DNA from: CAZOEL01 sp964578835
GTDB lineage: Bacteria > Desulfobacterota > Syntrophobacteria > Syntrophobacterales > Syntrophobacteraceae
Direction of reading: 5' to 3'
DNA: 30,863 bases
Assembly (NCBI GenBank): GCA_964578835.1
Contig: CAZOEL010000081.1
Coordinates: forward strand, 1-30,863
In this document: in pieces, positions 16,798 to 25,296 of the stretch
Numbering within the stretch: the stretch's first letter is position 1
Layout: every line of letters starts with the position of its first letter
The notes under the pieces: model-generated
Seen by the model: the letters and a program-made list of their open reading frames with translations, nothing else
The model's database searches: none
What the model was told of the DNA's origin: nothing
Program-made: the position numbers and the translations under genes

Positions 16798-17615
16798 AGA
16801 AACGACGTCCAAGAAGAAGACGATGGCGCAAGTGGGAGGAAGGCGAGGTCCATCGCGGAACCTATATTGTTCCCAACCTCCTCACTACGGTGAATCTTTT
16901 TAGCGGCTTCTTCGGCATTGTCAGCTCCATCAATGGAAATTTCCATACGGCTGCGATCGCCATCCTCATCTCCTGCGTGTTCGATATTCTCGACGGCAAG
17001 GTGGCCCGGCTCACCAGAGCCACGAGCCGGTTCGGAGTCGAATACGATTCTCTGGTCGACCTGGTCTCCTTTGGCGTAGGGCCTGGACTCTTGATGTATC
17101 TCTGGGCGCTGAGGCCTTTCGGCAGGCTTGGATGGCTGGCCGCGTTTGTTTTTGTCGCCTGCGGGGCTTTGCGCCTGGCCCGGTTCAACGTGCAGGTGGA
17201 GACGGTGAGCAAGAAGTATTTTGTCGGACTTCCCATTCCGGGAGGGGCGAGCATGGTGTCGACAACCGCCCTTTTCTTGCACGATTGGAATATGGGCGCT
17301 TCCTTGTCGTCCAATCTGCCCCTTCTGGTGATAACGTATCTGCTGGGCTTTTTCATGGTGAGCACCATTCCGTACTATAGCTTCAAAGATCTCGAGACGG
17401 TCAAGGTCAAGCCCCTGCCTCTCCTTTTCGGCGTCATTACCCTGGTGAGCATCATCGCTATAGAGCCTGGGCTCATGCTTTTTGTACTGCTGCTCACTTA
17501 TGTGGCTTCCGGACCGGTGATCTATGTCGTCAGGCGCTACAAGGGCGGGCCTCCCCCGCAAGAAACTGCGCCGGCTGAACCGGCGAAGCCCGGGCGGGAG
17601 TCCAATGAAACGTAG
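16782..17615 (+). CDS. pssA: CDP-diacylglycerol--serine O-phosphatidyltransferase
   Basis: The enzyme makes phosphatidylserine from CDP-diacylglycerol and serine, the substrate of the adjacent Psd. The 277-residue integral membrane protein carries the full CDP-alcohol phosphatidyltransferase signature: Asp68, Asp71, Gly72, Ala75, Arg76, Gly85, Asp89 and Asp93 within DILDGKVAR and GVEYDSLVD. A strongly basic N-terminus (KKRRPRRRRWRK) precedes about eight membrane segments. The tail after residue 255 is a Pro/Ala-rich soluble extension (PPPQETAPAEPAKPG). Overlap with psd indicates one transcript and coupled translation. Confidence 0.95.
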   Translation: MPDEIKKRRPRRRRWRKWEEGEVHRGTYIVPNLLTTVNLFSGFFGIVSSINGNFHTAAIAILISCVFDILDGKVARLTRATSRFGVEYDSLVDLVSFGVGPGLLMYLWALRPFGRLGWLAAFVFVACGALRLARFNVQVETVSKKYFVGLPIPGGASMVSTTALFLHDWNMGASLSSNLPLLVITYLLGFFMVSTIPYYSFKDLETVKVKPLPLLFGVITLVSIIAIEPGLMLFVLLLTYVASGPVIYVVRRYKGGPPPQETAPAEPAKPGRESNET

Positions 17616-17630
17616 AAGTGCGTGATGCTT

Positions 17631-17720
17631 GATGCTGGATACTTGATGCCGGATGCCGAATGGATCTTCGGCCGAGTGTGGCCTGGATGGATTTTTATCC
17701 GGCAACCGCTATCCAGCATC
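17631..17720. repeat. Nested inverted repeat with GATGCTGGAT units
   Basis: The pssA-leuC gap holds short direct units (TGATGCT, TGATGCTGGAT, TGATGCCGGATGCC at 17623-17657) and two nested inverted pairs: 17631-17641 with 17710-17720 (11 bp perfect) and 17647-17654 with 17697-17704 (8 bp perfect). It could form a long interrupted stem. Such units resemble dispersed intergenic repeats seen in many genomes. It lies where leuA would be expected. Confidence 0.7.
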
Positions 17721-17768
17721 CGGAACCTTGCGTTGCGTTTGTTCTGATGCGTGTTGAAAGGTAAAACA

Positions 17769-19028
17769 ATGTCAATGACCATAAGTGAAAAAATCCTCGC
17801 AAAACATGCCGATCGTTCCGAGGTGAAGGCTGACGAGCTCATCGAGGTGCGGATCGACTTCGCCCTCGGCAATGATATTACAGCTCCCCTGGCAATCGAG
17901 GCGTTTCGGAGCGCCGGGGCGAAAAAGGTTTTCGACAAGGATCGGATTGCGCTGATACCCGATCATTTCACTCCCAACAAGGATATTGCCTCCGCCATGC
18001 AGGTGAAGCTCGTGAGGGAGTTCGCCAGGGAGCAGGAGATCACTCATTTTTACGAAGTAGGCCGCATGGGCGTCGAGCATGCGCTGCTTCCCGAAAAAGG
18101 ACTTGTTCTGCCCGGCGATGTGGTCATAGGCGCAGACAGCCACACCTGCACCTACGGAGCGCTTGGCGCGTTCGCTACCGGTGTGGGAAGCACCGACCTT
18201 GCTGCGGGAATGATGACCGGCCGGATCTGGTTCAAAGTTCCTCAATCGGTGAAATTCATATATCGAGGGAAGCTTCGCCCCTATGTCGGGGGGAAGGATC
18301 TGATCCTGTACACCATTGGACAGATAGGAGTGGACGGCGCCCGTTACCAGGCGATGGAGTTCACGGGCGAAGTGATCGACGCCCTTTCCATGACGGATCG
18401 CTTCACCATGTCCAATATGGCTATTGAAGCCGGCGCCAAAGTCGGTCTCATCGCTCCGGACGCCATCACGGAAGAATATGTGAAGGGACGCGCTCAAAGA
18501 CCGTACGAGGCCTTTAAGAGCGATGCGGACGCTTCCTACGCGGCTGTTTACGACTGGGATGTATCCAATTTCGAGCCCATGGTCGCTCTGCCCCATTCAC
18601 CGGGCAATGTGCGCCCCGTGACGGATCTGCCGGCTATTTCCGTCGATCAGGTCGTCATCGGCTCGTGCACCAATGGAAGGCTCGAGGATCTGAGGCAGGC
18701 CGCACAAATACTGAAGGGCAAGAAAGTCGCTTCTGGCGTCAGATGCCTTGTGATACCGGCAACGCAGCAGATCTATCAGGACGCGATGCGTGAGGGCCTG
18801 CTCGAAATTTTCGTTGATGCTGAAGCCGCCGTGAGCACTCCTACATGCGGTCCCTGCCTTGGCGGGCATATGGGCATTCTGGCTGCGGGCGAAAAGGCCG
18901 TGGCGACCACCAACAGAAATTTCGTCGGCCGCATGGGACATCCCGAGAGCGAAGTCTATCTCGCAAGCCCGGCTGTGGCCGCCGCTTCGGCGATTGTCGG
19001 CCGCATCGTTCATCCAGGCGAGGCCTAA
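17769..19028 (+). CDS. leuC: 3-isopropylmalate dehydratase, large subunit
   Basis: With LeuD it isomerises 2-isopropylmalate to 3-isopropylmalate through a [4Fe-4S] cluster. The three cluster ligands are visible: Cys300 in GSCTNGR, and Cys360 and Cys363 in TCGPCLGGH. Other aconitase-family blocks are DHFTPNKD, GADSHTCTYGALGAFATGVG and the C-terminal RNFVGRMGHPESEVYLASPA. At 419 residues it is the short LeuC/homoaconitase subgroup, not the 465-residue enterobacterial form. The ATG at 17769 follows AAAGG. It is first of leuC-leuD-leuB. Confidence 0.95.
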   Translation: MSMTISEKILAKHADRSEVKADELIEVRIDFALGNDITAPLAIEAFRSAGAKKVFDKDRIALIPDHFTPNKDIASAMQVKLVREFAREQEITHFYEVGRMGVEHALLPEKGLVLPGDVVIGADSHTCTYGALGAFATGVGSTDLAAGMMTGRIWFKVPQSVKFIYRGKLRPYVGGKDLILYTIGQIGVDGARYQAMEFTGEVIDALSMTDRFTMSNMAIEAGAKVGLIAPDAITEEYVKGRAQRPYEAFKSDADASYAAVYDWDVSNFEPMVALPHSPGNVRPVTDLPAISVDQVVIGSCTNGRLEDLRQAAQILKGKKVASGVRCLVIPATQQIYQDAMREGLLEIFVDAEAAVSTPTCGPCLGGHMGILAAGEKAVATTNRNFVGRMGHPESEVYLASPAVAAASAIVGRIVHPGEA

Positions 19029-19106
19029 TCAGGTTGTCAGGCCGGAGCCGCGGGCATGCTAGACGCAGTTTTGCGACTTCCGGCTTTCATGAGAGGTTAT
19101 GCAACT

Positions 19107-19601
19107 ATGAAAATGCATGGAACGGCGTGGAAATTCGGGGATGATGTGGATACGGACGCCATCATTCCCGCCCGTTATCTCAATACATCGGATCCGGCGA
19201 GCCTGGCGAAGCACTGTATGGAAGACGCCGACCCGGAATTCGTGAATAAGGTGAAGCGTGGGGACCTGATCGTCGCCGGAAAGAATTTCGGCTGTGGCTC
19301 TTCCCGCGAGCATGCCCCGGTTTCGATCAAGGCTGCCGGCGTAAGCTGCGTTATCGCGCATAGCTTTGCCCGCATTTTTTATCGGAATTCCTTCAATATG
19401 GGACTTCCCATTCTCGAATGCCCCGAGGCTGCGGACGCCATTCAGACGGGAGATGATATCGAAGTCGATCTCGACACGGGAATCATCATCAATCATTCCC
19501 GCAACCAGACTTACCGGGCGCAGCAGATGCCCCCCTTCATGCAGAAGCTTCTGCAGGCCGGAGGACTGATGCCCTACGTTCGAGAGCAAATGGCGGGTTG
19601 A
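19107..19601 (+). CDS. leuD: 3-isopropylmalate dehydratase, small subunit
   Basis: The 164-residue swivel-domain subunit pairs with LeuC. Typical motifs are WKFGDDVDTDAIIPARYLN at the start, GKNFGCGSSREHAP (substrate-binding loop) and HSFARIFYRNSFNMGLP. I chose ATG at 19107, where the conserved sequence begins; an ATG in the same frame at 19056 adds 17 residues without family support. The ribosome binding site is modest (GAGAGG, 11 bases upstream). It lies 78 bases after leuC. Confidence 0.94.
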   Translation: MKMHGTAWKFGDDVDTDAIIPARYLNTSDPASLAKHCMEDADPEFVNKVKRGDLIVAGKNFGCGSSREHAPVSIKAAGVSCVIAHSFARIFYRNSFNMGLPILECPEAADAIQTGDDIEVDLDTGIIINHSRNQTYRAQQMPPFMQKLLQAGGLMPYVREQMAG

Positions 19602-19655
19602 TCGGAGCAACCCTATACTGTCATTCATGTGAAAGAGAAGCGAGCGAGACTACTT

Positions 19656-20732
19656 ATGGAGCGAAACAGGAATTACCGCATTGCTGTGCTTCCGGGCGAC
19701 GGCACCGGCCCGGAAGTGGTTCAGGAAGCCCTCAAGGCTTTGGAAGCGGCTTCGGCCAAAGAAGGTTTCAAGTATGAAAAAGTCCACTATGACCTGGGTG
19801 GAGACCGTTATCTGAAAACAGGAGACATTCTTCCGCAAAGCGCGCTCGAAGAGCTGAGATCCTTCGACGCCATTTTGCTTGGCGCTATCGGACATCCCGA
19901 TGTGAAACCGGGCATTTTGGAGAAGGGGCTGCTTTTGGAGCTTCGGTTTCAGCTCGATCAATACATCAATCTGCGGCCGGTTATCCTTTATCAAGGCGTT
20001 GATACGCCTCTCAAAGATAAGAATCCTGAAGACATCAACTTCGTTGTGGTCCGTGAAAATACCGAGGGGCTCTATGCGGGCGCGGGTGGATTCTTGAGGA
20101 AAGGCACGCCGCACGAGGTTGCAGTCCAGGAATCGGTCAATACGCGTATGGGCGTTGAGCGTTGCCTCCGTTATGCTTTTGAGTATTGCCGCCGCCGAAA
20201 CCAGAGAAAGAAGCTCACCCTGTGCGGCAAGACCAACGTCTTGACCTACGCCTTCGATCTTTGGCAGAGAACCTTCAATGAGCTCGCTGCGGAGTATCCG
20301 GACATCACGACGGATTACGCCCATGTCGACGCTACATGCATGTGGATGGTAAAGAACCCGGAATGGTTCGACGTAATCGTAACCGATAACATGTTCGGCG
20401 ACATCATAACGGACCTCGGAGCGATGATCCAGGGCGGAATGGGGATCGCCGCCGGTGGAAACATTAATCCGAAGGGAGTTTCGATGTTCGAGCCCATCGG
20501 AGGCTCCGCTCCCAAATATACGGGAATGAATATCATCAATCCCATGGCCGCCATTGCATCCGCGCAGATGATGCTGGAATGCCTTGGAGAAGAGTCTGCC
20601 GCGCAGCGCATAGAGAACGCGATCAAGAAGGTTGTCTCGCAGGACCTCAAGAGCATGTCGGCCGGCCATATGGGATACTCCACCAGCGAAGTGGGCGATC
20701 TCGTGGCGAACCATATCGCTGCCGGAGCGTGA
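19656..20732 (+). CDS. leuB: 3-isopropylmalate dehydrogenase
   Basis: The NAD-dependent oxidative decarboxylase forms 4-methyl-2-oxopentanoate, the last dedicated leucine step before transamination. At 358 residues it shows LPGDGTGPEV at the N-terminus, the substrate loop LLLELRFQLDQYINLRP with paired Arg residues, VVRENTEGLYAG, the metal-binding VTDNMFGDIITDLGA, and the nucleotide loop EPIGGSAPKYTGMNIINP. The NTEGLYAG variant is shared with isocitrate/homoisocitrate-type relatives, so identity rests partly on the leuCD neighbourhood. ATG at 19656 is preferred; GTG at 19629 is an in-frame alternative. Confidence 0.9.
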   Translation: MERNRNYRIAVLPGDGTGPEVVQEALKALEAASAKEGFKYEKVHYDLGGDRYLKTGDILPQSALEELRSFDAILLGAIGHPDVKPGILEKGLLLELRFQLDQYINLRPVILYQGVDTPLKDKNPEDINFVVVRENTEGLYAGAGGFLRKGTPHEVAVQESVNTRMGVERCLRYAFEYCRRRNQRKKLTLCGKTNVLTYAFDLWQRTFNELAAEYPDITTDYAHVDATCMWMVKNPEWFDVIVTDNMFGDIITDLGAMIQGGMGIAAGGNINPKGVSMFEPIGGSAPKYTGMNIINPMAAIASAQMMLECLGEESAAQRIENAIKKVVSQDLKSMSAGHMGYSTSEVGDLVANHIAAGA

Positions 20733-20803
20733 GCTTTTGCGTAGTGTTGCCTTAAGTACGGCGCCACATAAATAGGGGAACAAGAGGAACGAGCGATGTC
20801 CTT

Positions 20804-20897
20804 CCCCCTCTCCCTCAGGGAGAGGGTCGGGGTGAGGGAGGTATTCTTTTAAAGATGTTCTCCCCTCACCCTAACCATCTCCCTGAGGGAGAGGGGG
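20804..20897. repeat. REP-like inverted repeat
   Basis: The two 35-base arms (20804-20838 and 20863-20897) are complementary at 32 of 35 positions around a 24-base spacer. Each arm is itself near-palindromic (CCCTCTCCCT-CAGGGAGAGGG). This CCCTCTCCCT/AGGGAGAGGG element has the form of the dispersed palindromic repeats common between bacterial operons. It occupies much of the 360-base leuB-asd gap. Confidence 0.8.
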
Positions 20898-20944
20898 CTG
20901 GTTTGTCCCCATTCTTGTGTGGACCTGTGCTTAGTGTGGCCGTA

Positions 20945-20996
20945 ACGGGCGCGTTTTGCAGCGCCCGTCGTCAAATTTATTTTTTGTAATAAACAG
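20945..20996 (+). terminator. Probable intrinsic terminator after leuB
   Basis: A perfect 8-bp GC-rich stem (ACGGGCGC at 20945-20952 with GCGCCCGT at 20961-20968) is followed by CGTCAAATTTATTTTTTG. The T-run starts about 12 bases after the stem, later than ideal. It would end leucine-operon transcripts before asd. Confidence 0.6.
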
Positions 20997-21094
20997 GCGT
21001 TAGAGCAACAGGTTTATATGGCTCCGAATAATGTCCGAAGTTAAGGGCTGGGTTCTGAGTCGAACAACATGGATTGGGCAGAGAGGCTGACAAC

Positions 21095-22114
21095 ATGGGA
21101 GATAAATCATATAAAGTGGCGGTAGTCGGGGCTACCGGAGCCGTCGGGAATCTGATGGTGCAGGTTTTGGAAGAACGCGCGTTTCCCGTTGGAGAGTTGA
21201 AGCTTCTCGCTTCCGCTCGTTCGGTGGGAAAGACCCTTTCCTATAAGGGGAAAGAATTTGCGGTGGAGGAGCTTCGCGAAGACTCCTTCAAGGGCGTTCA
21301 AGTGGCGCTCTTCTCGGCGGGTGCGAGCGTGAGCCGCAAATTTGGTCCGATCGCAGCCGGGGAAGGGTGTGTGGTGATCGATAACTCGAGCGCCTTTCGC
21401 ATGGACCCGAAGATCCCCCTGGTGGTTCCCGAGGTCAATCCCGATGCGGTTGTCAATCATCCGAACATCATTGCCAATCCCAACTGCTCTACCATCCAGA
21501 TGGTGGTTGCTCTTAAACCGATTTATGACGATGCCGGCATAAAAAGAATTGTGGTGACCACTTTTCAGGCGGTTTCCGGGACGGGAAAGAGGGCTATCGA
21601 AGAGTTGAGGCAACAGGTAGCCGATATCAGCGGCGGTGGAGAAATCAAAAGACAGATATATCCCCATCAGATTGCCTTCAACTGCTTTCCGCACATTGGG
21701 GCGTTCCTTGAAAACGGATTTTCCGAAGAAGAGATGAAAATGGTCAATGAGACCAGAAAGATCTTCAGCGATCCCGATATCGCTGTTTGCGCCACCACGG
21801 TAAGGGTTCCCGTTTACTACGGACATTCCGAAGCGGTCAATATCGAGACGAGCCGGCCGGTTGCTGTGGAAAAGGTCCGCGAGCTTCTCGCCAATGCGCC
21901 CGGGGTGATCGTGGTGGACGATCCGGCTGCGGCCAAGTATCCCATTCCGATCGATGCGGCCGGCCGGGACGAAACCCTCGTTGGACGAATCCGCAAAGAT
22001 CCCTCCGTGGAGAATGGCCTGGCCATGTGGGTTGTGGCGGACAACATTCGAAAGGGCGCAGCCACCAATGCGGTGCAGATAGCCGAATTGCTCATGGAGC
22101 GTAATCTTTTATAA
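21095..22114 (+). CDS. asd: Aspartate-semialdehyde dehydrogenase
   Basis: The NADP-dependent enzyme reduces aspartyl phosphate to aspartate semialdehyde, the branch point to Lys/diaminopimelate, Met and Thr. The 339-residue protein begins with the Rossmann motif VAVVGATGAVGNLM. It carries the catalytic Cys131 in NPNCSTIQM, the ASD block VSGTGKRAIEEL and the C-terminal active-site His in RVPVYYGHSEAV. The ATG at 21095 follows AGAGG by 8 bases. It is followed 7 bases later by rsmD, so it likely heads asd-rsmD-coaD. Confidence 0.95.
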   Translation: MGDKSYKVAVVGATGAVGNLMVQVLEERAFPVGELKLLASARSVGKTLSYKGKEFAVEELREDSFKGVQVALFSAGASVSRKFGPIAAGEGCVVIDNSSAFRMDPKIPLVVPEVNPDAVVNHPNIIANPNCSTIQMVVALKPIYDDAGIKRIVVTTFQAVSGTGKRAIEELRQQVADISGGGEIKRQIYPHQIAFNCFPHIGAFLENGFSEEEMKMVNETRKIFSDPDIAVCATTVRVPVYYGHSEAVNIETSRPVAVEKVRELLANAPGVIVVDDPAAAKYPIPIDAAGRDETLVGRIRKDPSVENGLAMWVVADNIRKGAATNAVQIAELLMERNLL

Positions 22115-22121
22115 GGCAAGT

Positions 22122-22712
22122 ATGCGAATAGTAGCCGGAAGTTTCGGTGGAAGGCGAATCCGCTCGCCCGCGGGAGCAGGGATTCGCCCGACTACGGATC
22201 GCGTCCGTGAAGCAATTTTCAGTATTATTGCAGCGCATGTTCGCGAAGCTCATGTATTGGATCTATTCGCCGGAACCGGCGCTCTTGGCCTGGAGGCCCT
22301 CAGCCGGGGGGCCTCTCGGGCCGTTTTCGTAGATCGCAGTTCTGAAGCTGTTAGCCTGGTCCGATTGAATATCGAGTTGTGCGGCGTCAAAGACCGCGCG
22401 ATCGTTATCCAAGGCGCCGTTCATGAATCAATCCGGAGACTGGCGCTCAAAGGCGAGCTGTTTAGCCTGATTTTCATGGACCCCCCCTACGGGAAGGGTT
22501 ACCCCGAAAAAGAGTTCGAGCTTTTGGGTGAAGTTGCCGACTCTTCTGCGCTTATCGTCGTCGAGCATCATTCCAAGGATGTTCTGGCTGAGGAGTGTCA
22601 TGGATGGCGCAGGGTGGATGAGCGTAAATACGGAGATACCGCGGTCTCTTTTTATACAAAGGATCTTGACGCTTCGGACGCACAAACTGAATCGGAAGCT
22701 GAAAAGGAGTAG
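22122..22712 (+). CDS. rsmD: 16S rRNA (guanine966-N2)-methyltransferase RsmD
   Basis: The SAM-dependent enzyme methylates G966 of 16S rRNA. The 196-residue protein starts with the family hallmark MRIVAGSFGGRRI and RPTTDRVREAIFSI. The SAM-binding loop is VLDLFAGTGALGLEALSRGA and the N-methyltransferase catalytic motif DPPY is at residues 120-123. The AAGG ribosome site lies just upstream. Its stop is within 3 bases of the coaD start; the rsmD-coaD pairing is widespread in bacteria and supports both calls. Confidence 0.94.
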   Translation: MRIVAGSFGGRRIRSPAGAGIRPTTDRVREAIFSIIAAHVREAHVLDLFAGTGALGLEALSRGASRAVFVDRSSEAVSLVRLNIELCGVKDRAIVIQGAVHESIRRLALKGELFSLIFMDPPYGKGYPEKEFELLGEVADSSALIVVEHHSKDVLAEECHGWRRVDERKYGDTAVSFYTKDLDASDAQTESEAEKE

Positions 22713-22714
22713 TG

Positions 22715-23239
22715 ATGGATAAGCTGGCGGTCTATCCGGGTTCGTTCGATCCCATAACGAACGGGCACCTGGATCTTCTCACCCGCGGACTGAAAATATT
22801 CGATAAGGTTATCATTGCAGTAGCCGCCAATCCCGGAAAGAATCCTCTTTTTACCCTCGAAGAGCGCATCGAACTGATTAAACAAGCCCTGGAGAATCAC
22901 CCTCTGCGAGACAAGACGCAGGTCGACTGTTTTGACGGGCTTCTCGTCGACTACGTGGCCAGAGTGCGCGCCAATGCTATTCTCAGAGGCCTGAGGGCTA
23001 TAAGCGATTTCGAATACGAGTTTCAGATGGCGTTGATGAACAGGAAGCTCAACAACGACATTGAAACGCTCTACCTCATGACCGGAATGCGCTGGATCTA
23101 TATCAGCTCGAGAATCATCAAGGAAGTGGTTACATCGGGTGGATGCGTGACGGGGCTTGTGCCCGAGGCTGTGGAAGAGGTCTTGGTCGAAAGGCTGAGA
23201 TCCAAAGGGGAATATTGCGGAGAGAATAAGGGCGTGTAG
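22715..23239 (+). CDS. coaD: Pantetheine-phosphate adenylyltransferase
   Basis: The enzyme transfers AMP from ATP to 4'-phosphopantetheine, the penultimate step of CoA synthesis. The 174-residue protein has the nucleotidyltransferase motif YPGSFDPITNGH, then FTLEERIELI, ILRGLRAISDFEYEFQMALM and the second motif YISSRIIKEVV (ISSTLVKEV in many relatives). AAAGGAG precedes the ATG by 6 bases; a GTG one codon earlier overlaps rsmD's stop and is less likely. Confidence 0.94.
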   Translation: MDKLAVYPGSFDPITNGHLDLLTRGLKIFDKVIIAVAANPGKNPLFTLEERIELIKQALENHPLRDKTQVDCFDGLLVDYVARVRANAILRGLRAISDFEYEFQMALMNRKLNNDIETLYLMTGMRWIYISSRIIKEVVTSGGCVTGLVPEAVEEVLVERLRSKGEYCGENKGV

Positions 23240-23406
23240 AAGTTGACGGGACGAGCCGGCTTGTTAATGCGTCGATTCCAGCCGTTCGTCCCGGGGTTCC
23301 ATCTTCAGCCGGCAACCGTCTTCATACCGCGATTCAGCAGACGCTCGAATCGGTTTCCTCAGCCGTATTCGTCCCCTCCAAATTGAGAATTGCTGAAACA
23401 TCCTCA

Positions 23407-23434
23407 TAGACAAATCTTCATACCTGTATATAAT
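23407..23434 (+). promoter_or_regulatory. Sigma70 promoter upstream of the HD-GYP/PilZ gene
   Basis: TAGACA at 23407-23412 and a consensus TATAAT at 23429-23434 are separated by 16 bases. The predicted start near 23441 lies before both candidate start codons of the next gene. Confidence 0.65.
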
Positions 23435-23620
23435 ATCGCCAACTCAGCTTTCGTTCTTCATAAACACAGATGTGTATGAGCCGCCTGGATGAGCCGGCAG
23501 TATTCGCGGGTAGAGCATGTCACGCTCGAACCGATTAGGCGAAACAACGCTGCCGGGCCGATGGGCTTCTGGGTGGAACCGCGCCACAATTGCTTTTCTA
23601 CACCGGGTTCGGAGCCTAAA

Positions 23621-25273
23621 ATGATCAGCATTGTGAAGAATGAATCAGGCTTGGCCTGCAATACGGAAGGGTTTTCACCCATCAAGGTGCAGAACCTCAT
23701 ACCGGGCCTTCCTCTTCATTTTGACATATATTTCCCGAAATTCGACCGTTCGAGCCAAAGCCTCAGGTTGCACAGGATATTTTCCAAAGGAGGGGTGTAC
23801 TCGCAATCCAATCATGAGATCCTCATGAAACAGGACGTTCGAATCGTCTATGTCAAGGAAGAGGATGAAGAGCAGTTCGCCTCCGATTCGCTTGAAAAGA
23901 TAAAAGAAATCGTTCTTTCCTCCTCTGTGCCCTCCATAGACAAAGCAAAGGTTATTTACAGCCATGCAGAATATCTCGTTGAGAAAAGCTATACCCATCC
24001 TTCTTCTTTTTTCAGTCTGGCTCAGAGTTTCGACCTCATAGAGGCGGCGGCTATTTTCTATTCCATTGACGAGATTTCCGCGGACGAGCTTGTTTCGATC
24101 TTTTCTAAAGACTATTACACCTTTACGCACTCCGTACAGGTCTGCCTCCTCGGGATGGCCTTCTGCGCCTATCTTGGATGGACCAAGAAAGAATCGGCCG
24201 ACTACGGCGTCGGGGCGCTCTTCCACGATGTGGGAAAGAATCGGATAGATGACCGGATTCTTCTAAAACCCTCGAGACTCGAGCCGGAGGAGTTCGAGCA
24301 GCTCAAGAAGCACCCCATTTTGGGCTATAAACAATTGAAGGTGTCGAAGAGGATGTCGGACGACCAGCTCAGCGTCGTTTTGCAGCATCATGAGGATATG
24401 GATGGGAAGGGCTATCCCGCAGGGTTGAAAGGGGATGAGATTCACAGGTATGCTCGAGTGGCTCGGGTCATCGACTGCTATGACGCTCTGAGCTCTAAGC
24501 GGTCTTATAAGAATGCTCTGCCGAGACCAAAAGCCATTCTGACCATGAATGAGGAGATGAGCGGCTGCTTCGATCCGAGGATGCTGGAATCCTTTAACCT
24601 GTTCAGTCAACCGGTCGCAAGCTCCCCAAAGCGATACAGCCTTGGCGCGCGCCTCTCTGTCGAGCTCGGAAGCGAGCTGAGCATTGAGCTCCAAGGCTTT
24701 GGGATACGCTTCAAAGGAAAAATCATAGGCATGGAGCCGGGCTCGATCCTTATCGTTCAGCTTCCCGATGTGGTCGATGAGAGGATAGGGAAGGGGAGCT
24801 TATTGATCGTGCGATATTTGTCGCTGGGGAGAGTGTATGGCTTCCAGGCCTCCGTCCTCTCTCTTGTGAACATGCCTCTCAGAATGGCAATTCTTGCTTA
24901 TCCGCAAGAAGTGGAGTGTTTCGAGCTGAGAAGGCATCCGAGATTTCAGTGCCTTCTCCCCTGCAAGGTGGAAAACGACTTGAGGGAGCTCTCCGGAGCT
25001 ATTGTGGACATCAGCATCGGAGGATGCCGCTTTGTGGCCTGCATCGATGACAAAGCCTCAATGTCTCATGTGCAAGTGGAAGAGCCTGTGACCGTCGAGT
25101 GCCGATTCCCGGGCATCCCCAATTCCGCAACCTTTCCGGGGATAATAAGAAATCTGAATTTCGACGGAAAGAAGCTCTCTCTGGGATTGCAGTTCAGAGA
25201 TCTGAACTACGAATCGATAAGCAAGCTGCATGAATTTCTGGATACTTCCATGCATCTGCGCGACGCCGAATGA
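23621..25273 (+). CDS. HD-GYP cyclic-di-GMP phosphodiesterase fused to YcgR-like and PilZ domains
   Basis: The 550-residue soluble signalling protein has three parts. An N-terminal DUF3391-like region precedes an HD-GYP domain with His202-Asp203 (HDVGK) and the signature HHEDMDGKGYP starting at His256; these are the metal-binding and GYP residues of active phosphodiesterases. Next comes a YcgR-N-like barrel (about 330-430, MEPGSILIVQLPD). A C-terminal PilZ domain carries both c-di-GMP-binding motifs: R437-R438-x-x-R441 and D-I-S-I-G-G. One protein could therefore both degrade and sense c-di-GMP. I prefer ATG at 23621 (GGAG 6 bases upstream); an in-frame ATG at 23489 adds 44 unconserved residues. 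It converges on mltB with a 23-base gap. Confidence 0.88.
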   Translation: MISIVKNESGLACNTEGFSPIKVQNLIPGLPLHFDIYFPKFDRSSQSLRLHRIFSKGGVYSQSNHEILMKQDVRIVYVKEEDEEQFASDSLEKIKEIVLSSSVPSIDKAKVIYSHAEYLVEKSYTHPSSFFSLAQSFDLIEAAAIFYSIDEISADELVSIFSKDYYTFTHSVQVCLLGMAFCAYLGWTKKESADYGVGALFHDVGKNRIDDRILLKPSRLEPEEFEQLKKHPILGYKQLKVSKRMSDDQLSVVLQHHEDMDGKGYPAGLKGDEIHRYARVARVIDCYDALSSKRSYKNALPRPKAILTMNEEMSGCFDPRMLESFNLFSQPVASSPKRYSLGARLSVELGSELSIELQGFGIRFKGKIIGMEPGSILIVQLPDVVDERIGKGSLLIVRYLSLGRVYGFQASVLSLVNMPLRMAILAYPQEVECFELRRHPRFQCLLPCKVENDLRELSGAIVDISIGGCRFVACIDDKASMSHVQVEEPVTVECRFPGIPNSATFPGIIRNLNFDGKKLSLGLQFRDLNYESISKLHEFLDTSMHLRDAE

Positions 25274-25296
25274 TTTTCCGAAACGCCCGGGGAGTC

